Assembly (NCBI RefSeq): GCF_028209885.1
Contig: NZ_JAQLEM010000048.1
Coordinates: forward strand, 1 to 9,513
Source: Collinsella aerofaciens
GTDB taxonomy: Bacteria > Actinomycetota > Coriobacteriia > Coriobacteriales > Coriobacteriaceae
Length of the DNA stretch: 9,513 nucleotides
Direction: 5' to 3'
The translations under genes were made by a program, and so were the position numbers. The notes beneath the pieces are model-generated. The model saw only the letters and a program-made list of their open reading frames with translations, did no database searches and was not told where the DNA came from. Positions within the stretch are counted from its first letter, which is position 1. The number at the start of each line of letters is the position of its first letter. Below, piece after piece: positions 1 through 6,979 of the stretch.

Positions 1-22
1 TATCTGCTAGTACGTTAACGCA

Positions 23-126
23 GCTTACCTGTGGGAGGCCCCTATATATCGTCCCACGCGCAGTTTCGCAGCGCAGCGAGAATGTTTGAGCATGGGATGA
101 TATATAGGGGCCTCCCACAGGTAAGC
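23..126. repeat. Long perfect inverted repeat (palindromic element, MITE-like or hairpin)
   Basis: Bases 23-50 and 99-126 are exact reverse complements (28 of 28), separated by a 48-base spacer. The pairing continues inward (51-58 against 91-98) with one wobble and one mismatch, so a transcript from either strand could form a stem of about 35 bp. Each arm holds a TATATA next to a GGGGCC block. No T-run follows on either side, so it does not look like an ordinary intrinsic terminator. It starts 14 bp past the stop codon of the leftward glycosyltransferase gene. TGCTAG occurs on both sides (5-10 and 138-143), but no clean target duplication abuts the arms. A non-autonomous mobile element or a processing/stability hairpin are both possible. 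Confidence 0.75.
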
Positions 127-139
127 GGACAGTCCAATG

Positions 140-1441
140 CTAGCGGATATGCGCGGGTTTTTCGCCCCAGTAGAAGCGGCAGAAGGCTCGTTTGCGCTTT
201 TGGGGCTTGCCTACGAGCTCCATGGTTGCGATGGCGATGTCCTCGGCTGCGCGTGGACGGCGCAGCACTTCGCCATTGATGAGCAGTGCCTTGAGCGACT
301 CGGGATGATCGTGGAGATGGCGTAACGTCACGATGAGTTCTCGTGCGGTGGTGACATGCATGCTGGCGCCCATGCCGGTGAGCATCGTGGTGTTGGCCTT
401 TTCCTGGCCGTATGATTTGCCCAGCAGGATCATCGGCAGATGTGCGCACAGGCACTCGGTGACGGTGAGTCCGCCCGATTTGAGGATTGCCAGGTCGCAG
501 CCGTGCATGAGGGCCGCCATGTCGTCCACGTAGTCCAGAACCGTGACGTTTTCGAGCTTCATGGCGTCGAAGAGCGTCTTGAGGCGGGTGGCGTATTCCT
601 CATCCTTGCCCGGCAAAAAGACAAAGTGCATGTCCTCGAAGCTGCGCAGGAAGGGGAGTGTGCGGTCCATCTCCGCGCGAAAGCGAACGTACGGTTGAGG
701 CAAACTGGCACCGGCCATCACCAACACAACGGTCTTGTCAGCGGGGAGATTGAACTTCTCGAGTTCTTCCTCGCGATTGTAGTCCGTATCAAACCCGGCG
801 CGAATGGGGATGCCTGTAATGCGGATTTTGGTCTCGGGAACTTTACGGGGGCGAAGTGTCTCGGCCATAAATTCGTTGGCTACGCAGAACAGATCGGTGT
901 CCTTGTGGGGCCAAAAGCCTTCGACTTCATAGTCTGTTGGTACGCAGATGACGGGATAATCGATACCCGTGATGACGCGGGCACCCACAGCGACGTTGGC
1001 CGCCGTGATGTGTGTTGCGACCACGGCTATGGGCCTGCGGGTGCGGACATATTCGTTGAAGGCAGGGAACATAATACGTGACCATGCCGTGCCTCCGCCC
1101 CAGAGCAGATGTCCCGTAAACGTGTATCGCCAGGTTAGGTCATATATGGGACGCGTGGCGCCGGTAAACGACGCTGCTGTTTTATTACCATCGAACCTAA
1201 TGCGTCCAAAATCGAGGATATCCAGGACTTCGATCTCAACATCCTCAGGGATTCCCTTGGTGCCGCGGATAAGGTCAAATGCTTGTGCAATCGCGTTGGC
1301 GGCGGCTTTGTGGCCCGATCCAACCGATGCGTGTACAATGGTTACTAGGGGTTTTTGTGCAGGTGAAACGGTCATTTGCTCCGGTTGGGGAGTGCTTTGC
1401 GTTGGCAGGGGAGCGTCGTTGCTCGTCTGCGTTTGATCCAT
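140..1441 (-). CDS. GT28/MGDG-synthase-like processive glycolipid glycosyltransferase
   Basis: A 433-residue protein of the family that contains plant MGDG synthase and Bacillus UgtP. These enzymes transfer sugar from a UDP-sugar to diacylglycerol at the inner face of the membrane. Residues 37-47 (HASVGSGHKAA) are the N-terminal MGDG-synthase glycine/histidine loop. Residues 168-190 (PTDYEVEGFW, then the D-F-VANE stretch) match the family's central block. GIPI at 210-213 opens the C-terminal GT-B domain, and KSGGLTVTE at 321-329 is the nucleotide-sugar site, followed by LPMIL. The first 30 residues are a low-complexity Q/T/P tail. I chose the ATG at 1441 because AGGGGAG lies 6 bases upstream; an in-frame ATG at 1498 has no such site. 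A TACAAT (1478-1483) could be its -10, but no -35 matches. Divergent from trxB. Sugar donor and product cannot be read from sequence. Confidence 0.9.
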   Translation of the reverse strand: MDQTQTSNDAPLPTQSTPQPEQMTVSPAQKPLVTIVHASVGSGHKAAANAIAQAFDLIRGTKGIPEDVEIEVLDILDFGRIRFDGNKTAASFTGATRPIYDLTWRYTFTGHLLWGGGTAWSRIMFPAFNEYVRTRRPIAVVATHITAANVAVGARVITGIDYPVICVPTDYEVEGFWPHKDTDLFCVANEFMAETLRPRKVPETKIRITGIPIRAGFDTDYNREEELEKFNLPADKTVVLVMAGASLPQPYVRFRAEMDRTLPFLRSFEDMHFVFLPGKDEEYATRLKTLFDAMKLENVTVLDYVDDMAALMHGCDLAILKSGGLTVTECLCAHLPMILLGKSYGQEKANTTMLTGMGASMHVTTARELIVTLRHLHDHPESLKALLINGEVLRRPRAAEDIAIATMELVGKPQKRKRAFCRFYWGEKPAHIR

Positions 1442-1558
1442 CGATAACTCCCCTTCATCTTTGTTTCGCAATGAATCATTGTAGTGCATGAGTGTCACGT
1501 TCGCCTAAATTTGGGTATGAGCGCAAAGAACGCCAATCTTTCGACAGGAGGTCTCTTC

Positions 1559-2497
1559 ATGACTACCGATCAGCCGATCGATGTTGCGATTATCGGTGGC
1601 GGCCCTGCGGGCTATGCTGCGGCCATTTATGCGGCGCGCTCCAACCTAACGACGACCGTGATTGAACAGGGCATGTCGGGAGGGCAGATCGCCACAACCA
1701 ATGAGGTCGAGAACTATCCGGGCATTCCGCTGCTGAGCGGTGCTGAACTTGGTGAGCGGTTCCAACAACATGCTGAAGGCTTGGGGGCTCAGGTTGAATG
1801 GAGTATGGTGACGGGCGTCGACTACGATGCCGATGCAGCGCTGTTTACGGTGCATCACGATATGGGCGATACGCTGGCCTCGAGCGTTATCGCTTGCATG
1901 GGTGCCATGCCGCGTCCGGCAGGTTTCGCTGGCGAGGATACGTATCGCGGTCGTGGCGTTTCATATTGCGCAACATGTGACGGCATGTTCTTCCGCGGCA
2001 AACAGGTCTTTGTAATCGGTGGTGGCAATTCGGCATGCGAAGAGGCTCTGTTCCTGTCAGAAATCGCCAACAGCGTGACCATCGTGCTGCGCCGCGATCA
2101 GTTTCGTGCGCCTGATGGTGTCGTTCAGAAAGTACTCGCAAAGGACAATATTACAGTTAGGTACCAAACTAGTATTGTGGAGCTATCGGGCGAAGTCATG
2201 CCAACGACGATTACCTTTAAGAACAATGCATCCGGCGAGACTCATACCGAGTCATTTGAGCCCGGCTCGTTTGGCATCTTTGTCTTTACCGGAACGCAGC
2301 CCCATACCGAGCTCGTTGAGCATTTAGTCGATCTGGCGCCTGATGGCGGCATTCTGACTGATGAATCCATGGCGACCCGCACGCCAGGTCTATTTGCCGC
2401 TGGCGATATCCGTTCCAAACGTTTACGCCAGGTTGTGACCGCTGTTTCGGACGGAGCCATAGCAGCAACGAGCGCATACGCGTTTCTCCGTGGATAA
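1559..2497 (+). CDS. trxB: Thioredoxin reductase
   Basis: A 312-residue flavoprotein of standard length for low-molecular-weight thioredoxin reductase, which passes electrons from NADPH through FAD and a redox disulfide to thioredoxin in the cytoplasm. Residues 13-18 (GGGPAG) form the FAD Rossmann loop. CATC at 137-140 is the redox-active pair. GGGNSACEEA at 154-163 is the NADPH loop, with RRD (178-180) behind it as the 2'-phosphate contact. LFAAGD at 278-283 is the C-terminal FAD motif. The usual ATG-A segment before the NADPH domain reads ACMGAMPR (112-119), a small deviation. The start was chosen at 1559 because a perfect AGGAGG lies at 1546-1551; an in-frame ATG at 1484 lacks a site and would overlap the divergent control region. 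No thioredoxin gene is adjacent. The gene ends in its own terminator, so it is probably monocistronic. Confidence 0.96.
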   Translation: MTTDQPIDVAIIGGGPAGYAAAIYAARSNLTTTVIEQGMSGGQIATTNEVENYPGIPLLSGAELGERFQQHAEGLGAQVEWSMVTGVDYDADAALFTVHHDMGDTLASSVIACMGAMPRPAGFAGEDTYRGRGVSYCATCDGMFFRGKQVFVIGGGNSACEEALFLSEIANSVTIVLRRDQFRAPDGVVQKVLAKDNITVRYQTSIVELSGEVMPTTITFKNNASGETHTESFEPGSFGIFVFTGTQPHTELVEHLVDLAPDGGILTDESMATRTPGLFAAGDIRSKRLRQVVTAVSDGAIAATSAYAFLRG

Positions 2498-2538
2498 GTA
2501 CGATAATATATCTTATGTAAGGTTGTTATTGATTAACT

Positions 2539-2582
2539 AAATGGCGGGACGATGCATCAGTGCGCTGTCCCGCCATTTTCTT
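2539..2582 (+). terminator. Intrinsic terminator after trxB
   Basis: Bases 2539-2550 and 2567-2578 form a perfect 12-bp stem (AAATGGCGGGAC and its complement) around a 16-base loop, followed by TTTCTT. It begins 41 bases past the trxB stop and separates trxB from the DUF1836 gene. The A-rich left foot could give weak termination in the other direction too. Confidence 0.85.
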
Positions 2583-2586
2583 GCCG

Positions 2587-2614
2587 GCTATGTGGTATGC
2601 AAAACTAGATAACG
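2587..2614 (+). promoter_or_regulatory. Candidate operator upstream of the DUF1836 gene (copy A)
   Basis: This 28-base stretch matches bases 4262-4289, upstream of degV, at 24 of 28 positions, including an unbroken CAAAACTAGATA. Its right arm resembles the perfect dyad arm of the other copy, while the left arm is degenerate (about 6 of 10 matches to its own right arm). It ends 36 bases before the DUF1836 start codon, just ahead of a possible -10 (TACAAT, 2620-2625). A protein bound here would overlap the promoter, which fits repression or autoregulation. The binding protein is unknown. Confidence 0.6.
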
Positions 2615-2649
2615 TAGAATACAATATAGAAAATGAACGGAGGACCTTT

Positions 2650-3261
2650 ATGAACCACGTTAAACACGTTATTCCGATGTCTGATTCGTCGGTCAGCATT
2701 AAACCTGAGGATATTCAGCCCACTGTGCTGCCTGATGCATTTATTCAGTCCGATATCGTGCGCAAACTTAATACGTTGAGTCTGCCGCGCTATGACCAGT
2801 TGCCCAATGTGACGCTCTACCGCGACCAGGTCATTGAGTATGTTGCGCTGTGGATGGAGCCGCTGTCCCTTTGCGTTGAGCAGCCTATCATTACGCCATC
2901 GATGATCAATAACTACGTAAAGGTTGGCCTGGTGCCTGCTCCGGTCAAAAAGCAATATGGCCGCGAGCAGATTGCCCGCCTGATCGCTATCTGCATCTTT
3001 AAGCAGGTGCTACCTATTGCTGCGGTGCAGGCACTCTTTAACATTCAGCGTTTGAGCTACGATGCCCCGACGGCCTTCGATTATGTAGTCGATCAGCTCG
3101 AGGCATCGATTCGTTCGGCGTTTTCCGTCGAGCAGACGCCGGTTCCCGATACGGCGCATCAGGTAACGCGTGAGTCGCTGCTTGTGCGCAGTGCGGTTTC
3201 ATCCTTTGTTTCGAAGGCTTACTTGATGAGCTATCTCAAGTTCAACGGGTTTAATAGCTAG
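2650..3261 (+). CDS. DUF1836 domain protein, putative DNA-binding regulator
   Basis: A 203-residue soluble protein. Residues 45-125 carry the DUF1836 signature: LPRYDQLP, then LYRDQVIEYV, then ITPSMINNYVK (81-91), then PVKKQYGREQIARLIAICIFKQVL. In this family the segment resembles a MerR-type helix-turn-helix, so a transcription factor role is likely, but targets and ligand are unknown. The C-terminal 70 residues are helical-looking and not recognised. The start at 2650 follows GGAGG at 2639-2643; an in-frame ATG at 2560 would run through the trxB terminator and was rejected. An operator-like motif (2587-2614) lies in its promoter region and is shared with the convergent degV gene, so it may regulate itself and degV. 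That link is inference. The family assignment is firm; the function is not. Confidence 0.88.
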   Translation: MNHVKHVIPMSDSSVSIKPEDIQPTVLPDAFIQSDIVRKLNTLSLPRYDQLPNVTLYRDQVIEYVALWMEPLSLCVEQPIITPSMINNYVKVGLVPAPVKKQYGREQIARLIAICIFKQVLPIAAVQALFNIQRLSYDAPTAFDYVVDQLEASIRSAFSVEQTPVPDTAHQVTRESLLVRSAVSSFVSKAYLMSYLKFNGFNS

Positions 3262-3274
3262 CCGACGTATAAAA

Positions 3275-3322
3275 CGGGCGGGACAAAGAGCCATCTGTCG
3301 CTTTGTCCCGCCCGCTTTTTTT
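3275..3322 (+). terminator. Strong terminator between convergent DUF1836 and degV genes
   Basis: A perfect 14-bp stem (3275-3288 with 3301-3314, CGGGCGGGACAAAG and complement) closes a 12-base loop and is followed by C and seven Ts (3316-3322). The left foot has AAAA at 3271-3274, so it can serve leftward degV transcripts as well. It lies between the DUF1836 stop (3261) and the degV stop (3336), the expected place for a shared bidirectional terminator. Confidence 0.92.
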
Positions 3323-3335
3323 GCTTGGTTGGACT

Positions 3336-4202
3336 TTATTTGCCCGAAGCTACGCCCATGCCGTAGCCGATGATCAGGCCGTGCATCTCGGCGTAATAGG
3401 AATCCAGGCCGTTGCAGGGCATGATGATGGTCTTGGAGCCGGGCCAATGTTCGACTATGCGATCAGTAAGCGCCTGGGCTCCAGCTTCGTTCTCAACGTG
3501 ATCGATGATGACCTCACCGCCCGTAAAGCCCTCGGCTTCCATAGTGTCGATGATCTTGTTGAGCATCTTCTTTTCGCCACGCGTGTGCCCGACGAGTTCG
3601 ATTTTACCGGCCTCACTCGCCGTGCCCAAAATGCGGATATTGAGCTTGTTGGCAATGACGCCGGCTGCCTTAGGGATACGTCCGGCTTTGGCGAGGTTTT
3701 CGTAATTGCACAAACTGAAGAGGATTTTGCTGTTCTGCTCAAGGCTATCGAAGTATGCGCAAGCGTCCTCGAATGAGACATCCGGATTGCTTGCAAGATA
3801 GCGGTCGAACAGCAAGAAAATGAGATCCATTTTGCCGCCAGCTGCGCGTGAATTGACTAGATGAATCTGTCGGTCGGGCTCCTCGGCAAGAACCATATCG
3901 CGAGCCGTGGCTGCCGCATTGTAGCTGCCCGACACGCCCTCAGAGATCGGCATGCAGATGGTCTTGTCTGCCAATTTGAAGAGCTCGGCCCACTCCCCTA
4001 CGCTGGGACAAGCGCTCGAAGAAGCGTTCGTCTCCGTCTGTACAGCGCAGTTGAGCTCATGCACATCGAGCGAAAGGTCATCGACGAATTCACGCTCCCC
4101 CACTCGAATTTTGAGGGGCGCAAATGCAAAGGTGGTATGGGGTGCGGTCGGTTGCCAATCGCGGAGGTTGCAGCTTGAATCGGAGATAAGTGCCCAGCTC
4201 AT
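3336..4202 (-). CDS. DegV family fatty-acid-binding protein
   Basis: A 288-residue protein of normal DegV length. DegV (FakB-type) proteins bind a fatty acid that the kinase FakA phosphorylates for phospholipid synthesis; whether this one works with a kinase cannot be seen here. ISDSSCNL (6-13) is the N-terminal DegV strand with the Asp-Ser-Ser. TNASSSACPSVGEW (58-71) is the family's Thr-Ser-x-Pro-Ser region, in a slightly variant form. SEGVSGSYNAA (87-97) is the ligand/phosphate loop, and NLAKAGRIPK (169-178) matches the conserved GGRI segment. The start at 4202 has GAAAGGA shortly upstream. The gene stands alone between two terminators. A leftward TATAAT (4232-4237) is a likely -10, with no good -35, and a perfect dyad lies just upstream, suggesting control by a bound regulator. 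Confidence 0.92.
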   Translation of the reverse strand: MSWALISDSSCNLRDWQPTAPHTTFAFAPLKIRVGEREFVDDLSLDVHELNCAVQTETNASSSACPSVGEWAELFKLADKTICMPISEGVSGSYNAAATARDMVLAEEPDRQIHLVNSRAAGGKMDLIFLLFDRYLASNPDVSFEDACAYFDSLEQNSKILFSLCNYENLAKAGRIPKAAGVIANKLNIRILGTASEAGKIELVGHTRGEKKMLNKIIDTMEAEGFTGGEVIIDHVENEAGAQALTDRIVEHWPGSKTIIMPCNGLDSYYAEMHGLIIGYGMGVASGK

Positions 4203-4231
4203 AGAGGGTCCTTTCTAATTGTTCCCATACA

Positions 4232-4237
4232 ATTATA
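4232..4237 (-). promoter_or_regulatory. Probable degV -10 box
   Basis: Read leftward this is TATAAT, a perfect -10, 30 bases ahead of the degV start codon. The hexamer 17 bases further upstream (4255-4260, GCCCAA leftward) is a poor -35. A promoter with a strong -10 and weak -35 beside a dyad often needs an activator, but that is inference here. Confidence 0.5.
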
Positions 4238-4259
4238 GCCATCTTGCAGACCGATTGGG

Positions 4260-4290
4260 CCGCTATCTAGTATTCAAAACTAGATAGCGG
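4260..4290. promoter_or_regulatory. Perfect 11-9-11 dyad upstream of degV (operator copy B)
   Basis: CCGCTATCTAG (4260-4270) and CTAGATAGCGG (4280-4290) are exact reverse complements around TATTCAAAA. No T-run follows on either side, and the nlpC terminator is separate (4304-4343), so this is better read as a protein-binding site than as a terminator. It ends at the -35 position of the degV promoter, centred near -50 from the expected start. Bases 4262-4289 match the motif at 2587-2614 ahead of the DUF1836 gene at 24 of 28 positions. Confidence 0.7.
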
Positions 4291-4303
4291 ACTGCACTAA
4301 AGG

Positions 4304-4343
4304 CAAAAGAATGGACCCCATGACTCAAAGCCACGAGGTCCAT
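4304..4343 (-). terminator. Intrinsic terminator after the NlpC/P60 gene, end of the pgsA-nlpC unit
   Basis: Leftward, ATGGACC (4343-4337) pairs with GGTCCAT (4317-4311). Inside, a T-G wobble and CGTGGC against GTCATG (with wobbles) extend the stem to about 14 bp around the loop TTTGA. The U-rich tail reads TCTTTT. It begins 23 bases past the nlpC stop. No other terminator was seen between here and the pgsA promoter. Confidence 0.85.
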
Positions 4344-4366
4344 ATCCGTTTGCTTTATCTGAATAC

Positions 4367-5494
4367 TTAGTAACGCACGAAGATATAGTTATTGTTCATG
4401 CCGGCGGCAACGGAGCTGATGATAACACCCGTGTTGTAGTCGGAAGCATGAATCATCTGACCACCACCGATGTAAATGCCGGTGTGGTACGAGTTGACCA
4501 CAACGTCACCGGGCTGCGGATCGGACACACGCGTCCAGCCCATAAAGGTACCCGTGGTGCCCAGGCGGCAATAGCGACCAGTGAGGCAATAGCTAACAAA
4601 ACCAGAGCAGTCGAAACTGTTCGGGCCAATTCCGCCCCAGGAATAGGCGCAACCAAGCTTGCTGTATGCACGCGAGACAACAGAACCGCCATCGACGGAC
4701 TGGCTCGGAGCAGAAGGCGTCGGAGCCGGAGCAGGCGTGGAGGGCTGCGGCGTCGGAGCAGGTGTCGGCGTGGGCGCCGGAGTGTTGCCGCCCTGGTTGT
4801 TGTTATTGCTGGTCTGGCCACCGTTGTTGGTGTTCTCGGTCGTACCGGCAGTCTCGTTGCTCACCGTGGCCTTCTCGGCGGTGCTGGCGTTGATGCCGGC
4901 CTGCAGCGCGGCGTTGGCCTCGGCCTCTGCGGCAAGCTCGGCCTGCAGCTGCGAATCCAGGGAGTTTACGACGTTCTGGGCTTCAGCCTGCTGGGCGTTA
5001 AGCTCGTCGACCTTTTTCTGCGTAGCGGCGACGTTCTTTTCCTGCTCGGCCTGCTTATCGGTGAGCTGCTGCTTAAGCTCCTTGACCTCTTGAATGGTCT
5101 GAGCTTGCTTATCGGAGACTTTGCCGTAGTAGAACAGACGGTTGAGCATATCGCTCAGGTCATCGACACCCGTCAGAACCTGAAGCAGGCTCAGACCGCC
5201 GGTTTTGTACTCGCCGGCGACATAGGTTGAGAGCTTGGCCTGACCATCGGCGATCTCCTGCTGCTTTTGCGTGATCTCGCCGGCAGTCTGATCGAGCGCC
5301 TGCGTCTGCGTGGCGAGATCATCGTAAATCTGCTGAGTTTGGGTACCGATCTGCTCGAGCTTCGTACGAGCAGCGGCAAGGTCGGATGCGGTATCGGCGT
5401 AGGCAGGAGCCGCGAGGCCCAAGCCCAAAACACAAGCGAGGGTTGCCGTAGCAGCGCAGCGTGCCATGTTTTTATGCGTGTTTGCTGTGCGCAT
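4367..5494 (-). CDS. Secreted coiled-coil NlpC/P60 peptidoglycan endopeptidase
   Basis: A 375-residue exported cell-wall hydrolase with the layout of PcsB/CwlO-type proteins. The signal peptide has a basic start (K8, R12), a hydrophobic core at about 13-30 and a likely cut after AYA at 33. Residues 35-210 are heptad-like coiled coil rich in Q, A, K and E. Then come an Asn/Gly/Thr-rich stretch (213-237) and a Pro/Thr/Ala linker (238-263). The NlpC/P60 domain is about 268-375: Cys296 in SFDCSGFV, His337 in YHTGIYIGGG and His349 in MIHASD form the expected catalytic set. Such enzymes cut peptide bonds in the stem peptide of peptidoglycan, often during division and under control of a membrane partner. 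The start has AAAGGAAG upstream. Only 32 bases separate it from apt, with no clear promoter between, so it is probably the last gene of the pgsA unit. Confidence 0.93.
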   Translation of the reverse strand: MRTANTHKNMARCAATATLACVLGLGLAAPAYADTASDLAAARTKLEQIGTQTQQIYDDLATQTQALDQTAGEITQKQQEIADGQAKLSTYVAGEYKTGGLSLLQVLTGVDDLSDMLNRLFYYGKVSDKQAQTIQEVKELKQQLTDKQAEQEKNVAATQKKVDELNAQQAEAQNVVNSLDSQLQAELAAEAEANAALQAGINASTAEKATVSNETAGTTENTNNGGQTSNNNNQGGNTPAPTPTPAPTPQPSTPAPAPTPSAPSQSVDGGSVVSRAYSKLGCAYSWGGIGPNSFDCSGFVSYCLTGRYCRLGTTGTFMGWTRVSDPQPGDVVVNSYHTGIYIGGGQMIHASDYNTGVIISSVAAGMNNNYIFVRY

Positions 5495-5526
5495 GTAGCT
5501 TCCTTTCCAGTAACTAAGGGTAACGG

Positions 5527-6057
5527 CTAGTCCACCGTCACCAGGCTAAAGAGCTCCACATCGTCATCAGACGGCGTGAGCTTCTCGCGCGGGTTGAGAA
5601 ACGCAAGCTCAAGGATACAACCGTAACCGACAAGCTTTGCGCCCATATCTTGCACCAGTTTACCTGTTGCCTCGACGGTTCCGCCCGTCGCGACCAAGTC
5701 GTCCAGAATCAACACGGTATCTTTAGAGCTGATAGCGTCGGCATGGATCTCAATTGAATCGGTGCCGTACTCGAGCTCGTAGCTCTGGCTTACGGTCTCG
5801 CGCGGCAGCTTGCCCGGTTTACGTGCGGGAACAAAGCCGGCGCCAAGGGCTACAGCCACCGGTACGCCAACCATAAAGCCGCGAGCCTCGGGACCCACGA
5901 CCTTGGTGATTCCCATGCCGGCAAAGTGCTCGGCGAGGGCATCGGTCATGGCTTTGAGCGCCTCGGGATTGCCAAAGAGCGGCGTGATGTCTTTAAAGAT
6001 GACTCCGGGCTCGGGATAGTCGGGGATGTCGACGATTTGAGATTCGAAGTCGTACAT
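5527..6057 (-). CDS. apt: Adenine phosphoribosyltransferase
   Basis: A 176-residue purine-salvage enzyme of normal length that makes AMP from adenine and PRPP in the cytoplasm. IPDYPEPGVIFKDITPLF (11-28) is the conserved N-terminal APRT block. GPEARGF (55-61) and ARKPGKLP (78-85) are the family's substrate-binding and flexible-loop segments. VLILDDLVATGGT (116-128) is the PRPP-binding loop with the Asp-Asp pair. I chose the ATG at 6057, with AAAGG seven bases ahead; an in-frame TTG at 6072 lies inside that region. It sits 40 bases after the ftsR-like stop and 32 bases before nlpC in the same direction. I saw no promoter of its own, so it is probably cotranscribed with its neighbours. There is no metabolic reason for the grouping that the sequence shows. 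Confidence 0.96.
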   Translation of the reverse strand: MYDFESQIVDIPDYPEPGVIFKDITPLFGNPEALKAMTDALAEHFAGMGITKVVGPEARGFMVGVPVAVALGAGFVPARKPGKLPRETVSQSYELEYGTDSIEIHADAISSKDTVLILDDLVATGGTVEATGKLVQDMGAKLVGYGCILELAFLNPREKLTPSDDDVELFSLVTVD

Positions 6058-6097
6058 TACATGACCTTTCAATGGGTTGCCGAAATTTCAGCAGCGG

Positions 6098-6976
6098 TTA
6101 TTTGCCCGCGGTGGCGGTGCCGGATTGCGAAGGGGCGACGACCTTGAGCGGCTTTACGAGAGAATCCTCGTGCGAAGCCGGTGCGGCTGTCTCTTCGTTT
6201 TTGGCCTTGGTGGACTCGGAGCGAGTGATTTCCTCATCGAGTGCATCGATGTCGGCGTCCTCGACCACGGCGTTGAGCGACTCAAAAACGCGGTTCTTGA
6301 GCAGCGCAGTGTGCACACCTTCCGTCAGGTCGTGAAGCTTCTTAAACGCACGCTCGAGCTTGGCGTCGCGCTCGTCATCGGAGGTATCCATTCCGAGCAT
6401 GCTCACGAGCACCTGCTCAAACATCGAGGACTCGCGGTTGGCGGAAGACACGTACTGGCGCAGGTTGCGCGGCTCGATATGGAAGCGTGACAGCTCGGAG
6501 CAGTAGCGGATGATCGGGAAATCGCGACCATCGACGAGCTCACGATTCTGCGGACTCTTGATGATGCGAATGAGGTCGTTCTCGGCGAGCGAACGGATAA
6601 ACGAAATCTCGACGCCCAGCATATCGGGAATGGTCTCGATGGGATGCAGCTTTTGCTTAGTCTCCTTGGGCTCCGTCTTGAGCGGAACATCGGACAGCAA
6701 GCCCACCTCGTAGGCGAGCGTTGACAAGTCCGTGGCGTTTTCCAAGCGCTGCTTAATCACGTTGAGCGGCATGTAGCGGGTCTTCTGCAAGTGCAGGATG
6801 ACCTCCAGGCGATCAACGTCCTCCTTAGAGTACTGACGGTATCCCTTAGGCGTACGATGAGGGGTAATGAGCCCCTCATCCTCTAGAAATCTAATTTTTG
6901 AGTTCGAAAGATCGGGGTATGCGCCTCGAAGTAGGTTGACGACTTGGCCGATACTCAGATAGTTGCGTTCGGCCAT
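6098..6976 (-). CDS. ftsR: MerR-family regulator, FtsR/Rv1828-like
   Basis: A 292-residue regulator. Residues 5-80 are a MerR winged helix: LSIGQVVNLL, then KIRFLEDEGLITPHRTPKGYRQY (27-49), then DVDRLEVI and MPLNVIKQRL. This fits the group of Corynebacterium FtsR and Mycobacterium Rv1828, which have a second winged-helix-like domain; here residues 113-195 contain FHIEPRNLRQYVSSANRE, matching that group's 'GI-x-PRHLR' segment. No metal-binding cysteines are visible. The C-terminal 45 residues are charged and low complexity. In Corynebacterium FtsR activates ftsZ; the target here is unknown. The start lies three bases past the garA-like stop, so translation is probably coupled, and its ribosome site is inside the end of that gene. 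The same gene pair stands together in mycobacteria and corynebacteria, which supports the assignment. Confidence 0.85.
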   Translation of the reverse strand: MAERNYLSIGQVVNLLRGAYPDLSNSKIRFLEDEGLITPHRTPKGYRQYSKEDVDRLEVILHLQKTRYMPLNVIKQRLENATDLSTLAYEVGLLSDVPLKTEPKETKQKLHPIETIPDMLGVEISFIRSLAENDLIRIIKSPQNRELVDGRDFPIIRYCSELSRFHIEPRNLRQYVSSANRESSMFEQVLVSMLGMDTSDDERDAKLERAFKKLHDLTEGVHTALLKNRVFESLNAVVEDADIDALDEEITRSESTKAKNEETAAPASHEDSLVKPLKVVAPSQSGTATAGK

Positions 6977-6979
6977 GCC

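Noticed and set aside
51..98. Invertible promoter between the inverted repeats
   Set aside because: The 48-base spacer is too short for usual invertible switches, and no recombinase gene or gene to switch lies beside it.
440..1081. 213-codon plus-strand frame opposite the glycosyltransferase
   Set aside because: No recognisable domain or ribosome site, while the minus strand carries all MGDG-synthase motifs.
4260..4290. Dyad ahead of degV as a second terminator of nlpC
   Set aside because: No T-run on either side, a proper terminator is already at 4304-4343, and the motif recurs at another promoter.
4448..5230. Long plus-strand open frame opposite the NlpC/P60 gene
   Set aside because: Arg/Gly/Leu-rich composition without a domain or ribosome site. 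It is the antisense shadow of the repetitive linker and coiled-coil region.
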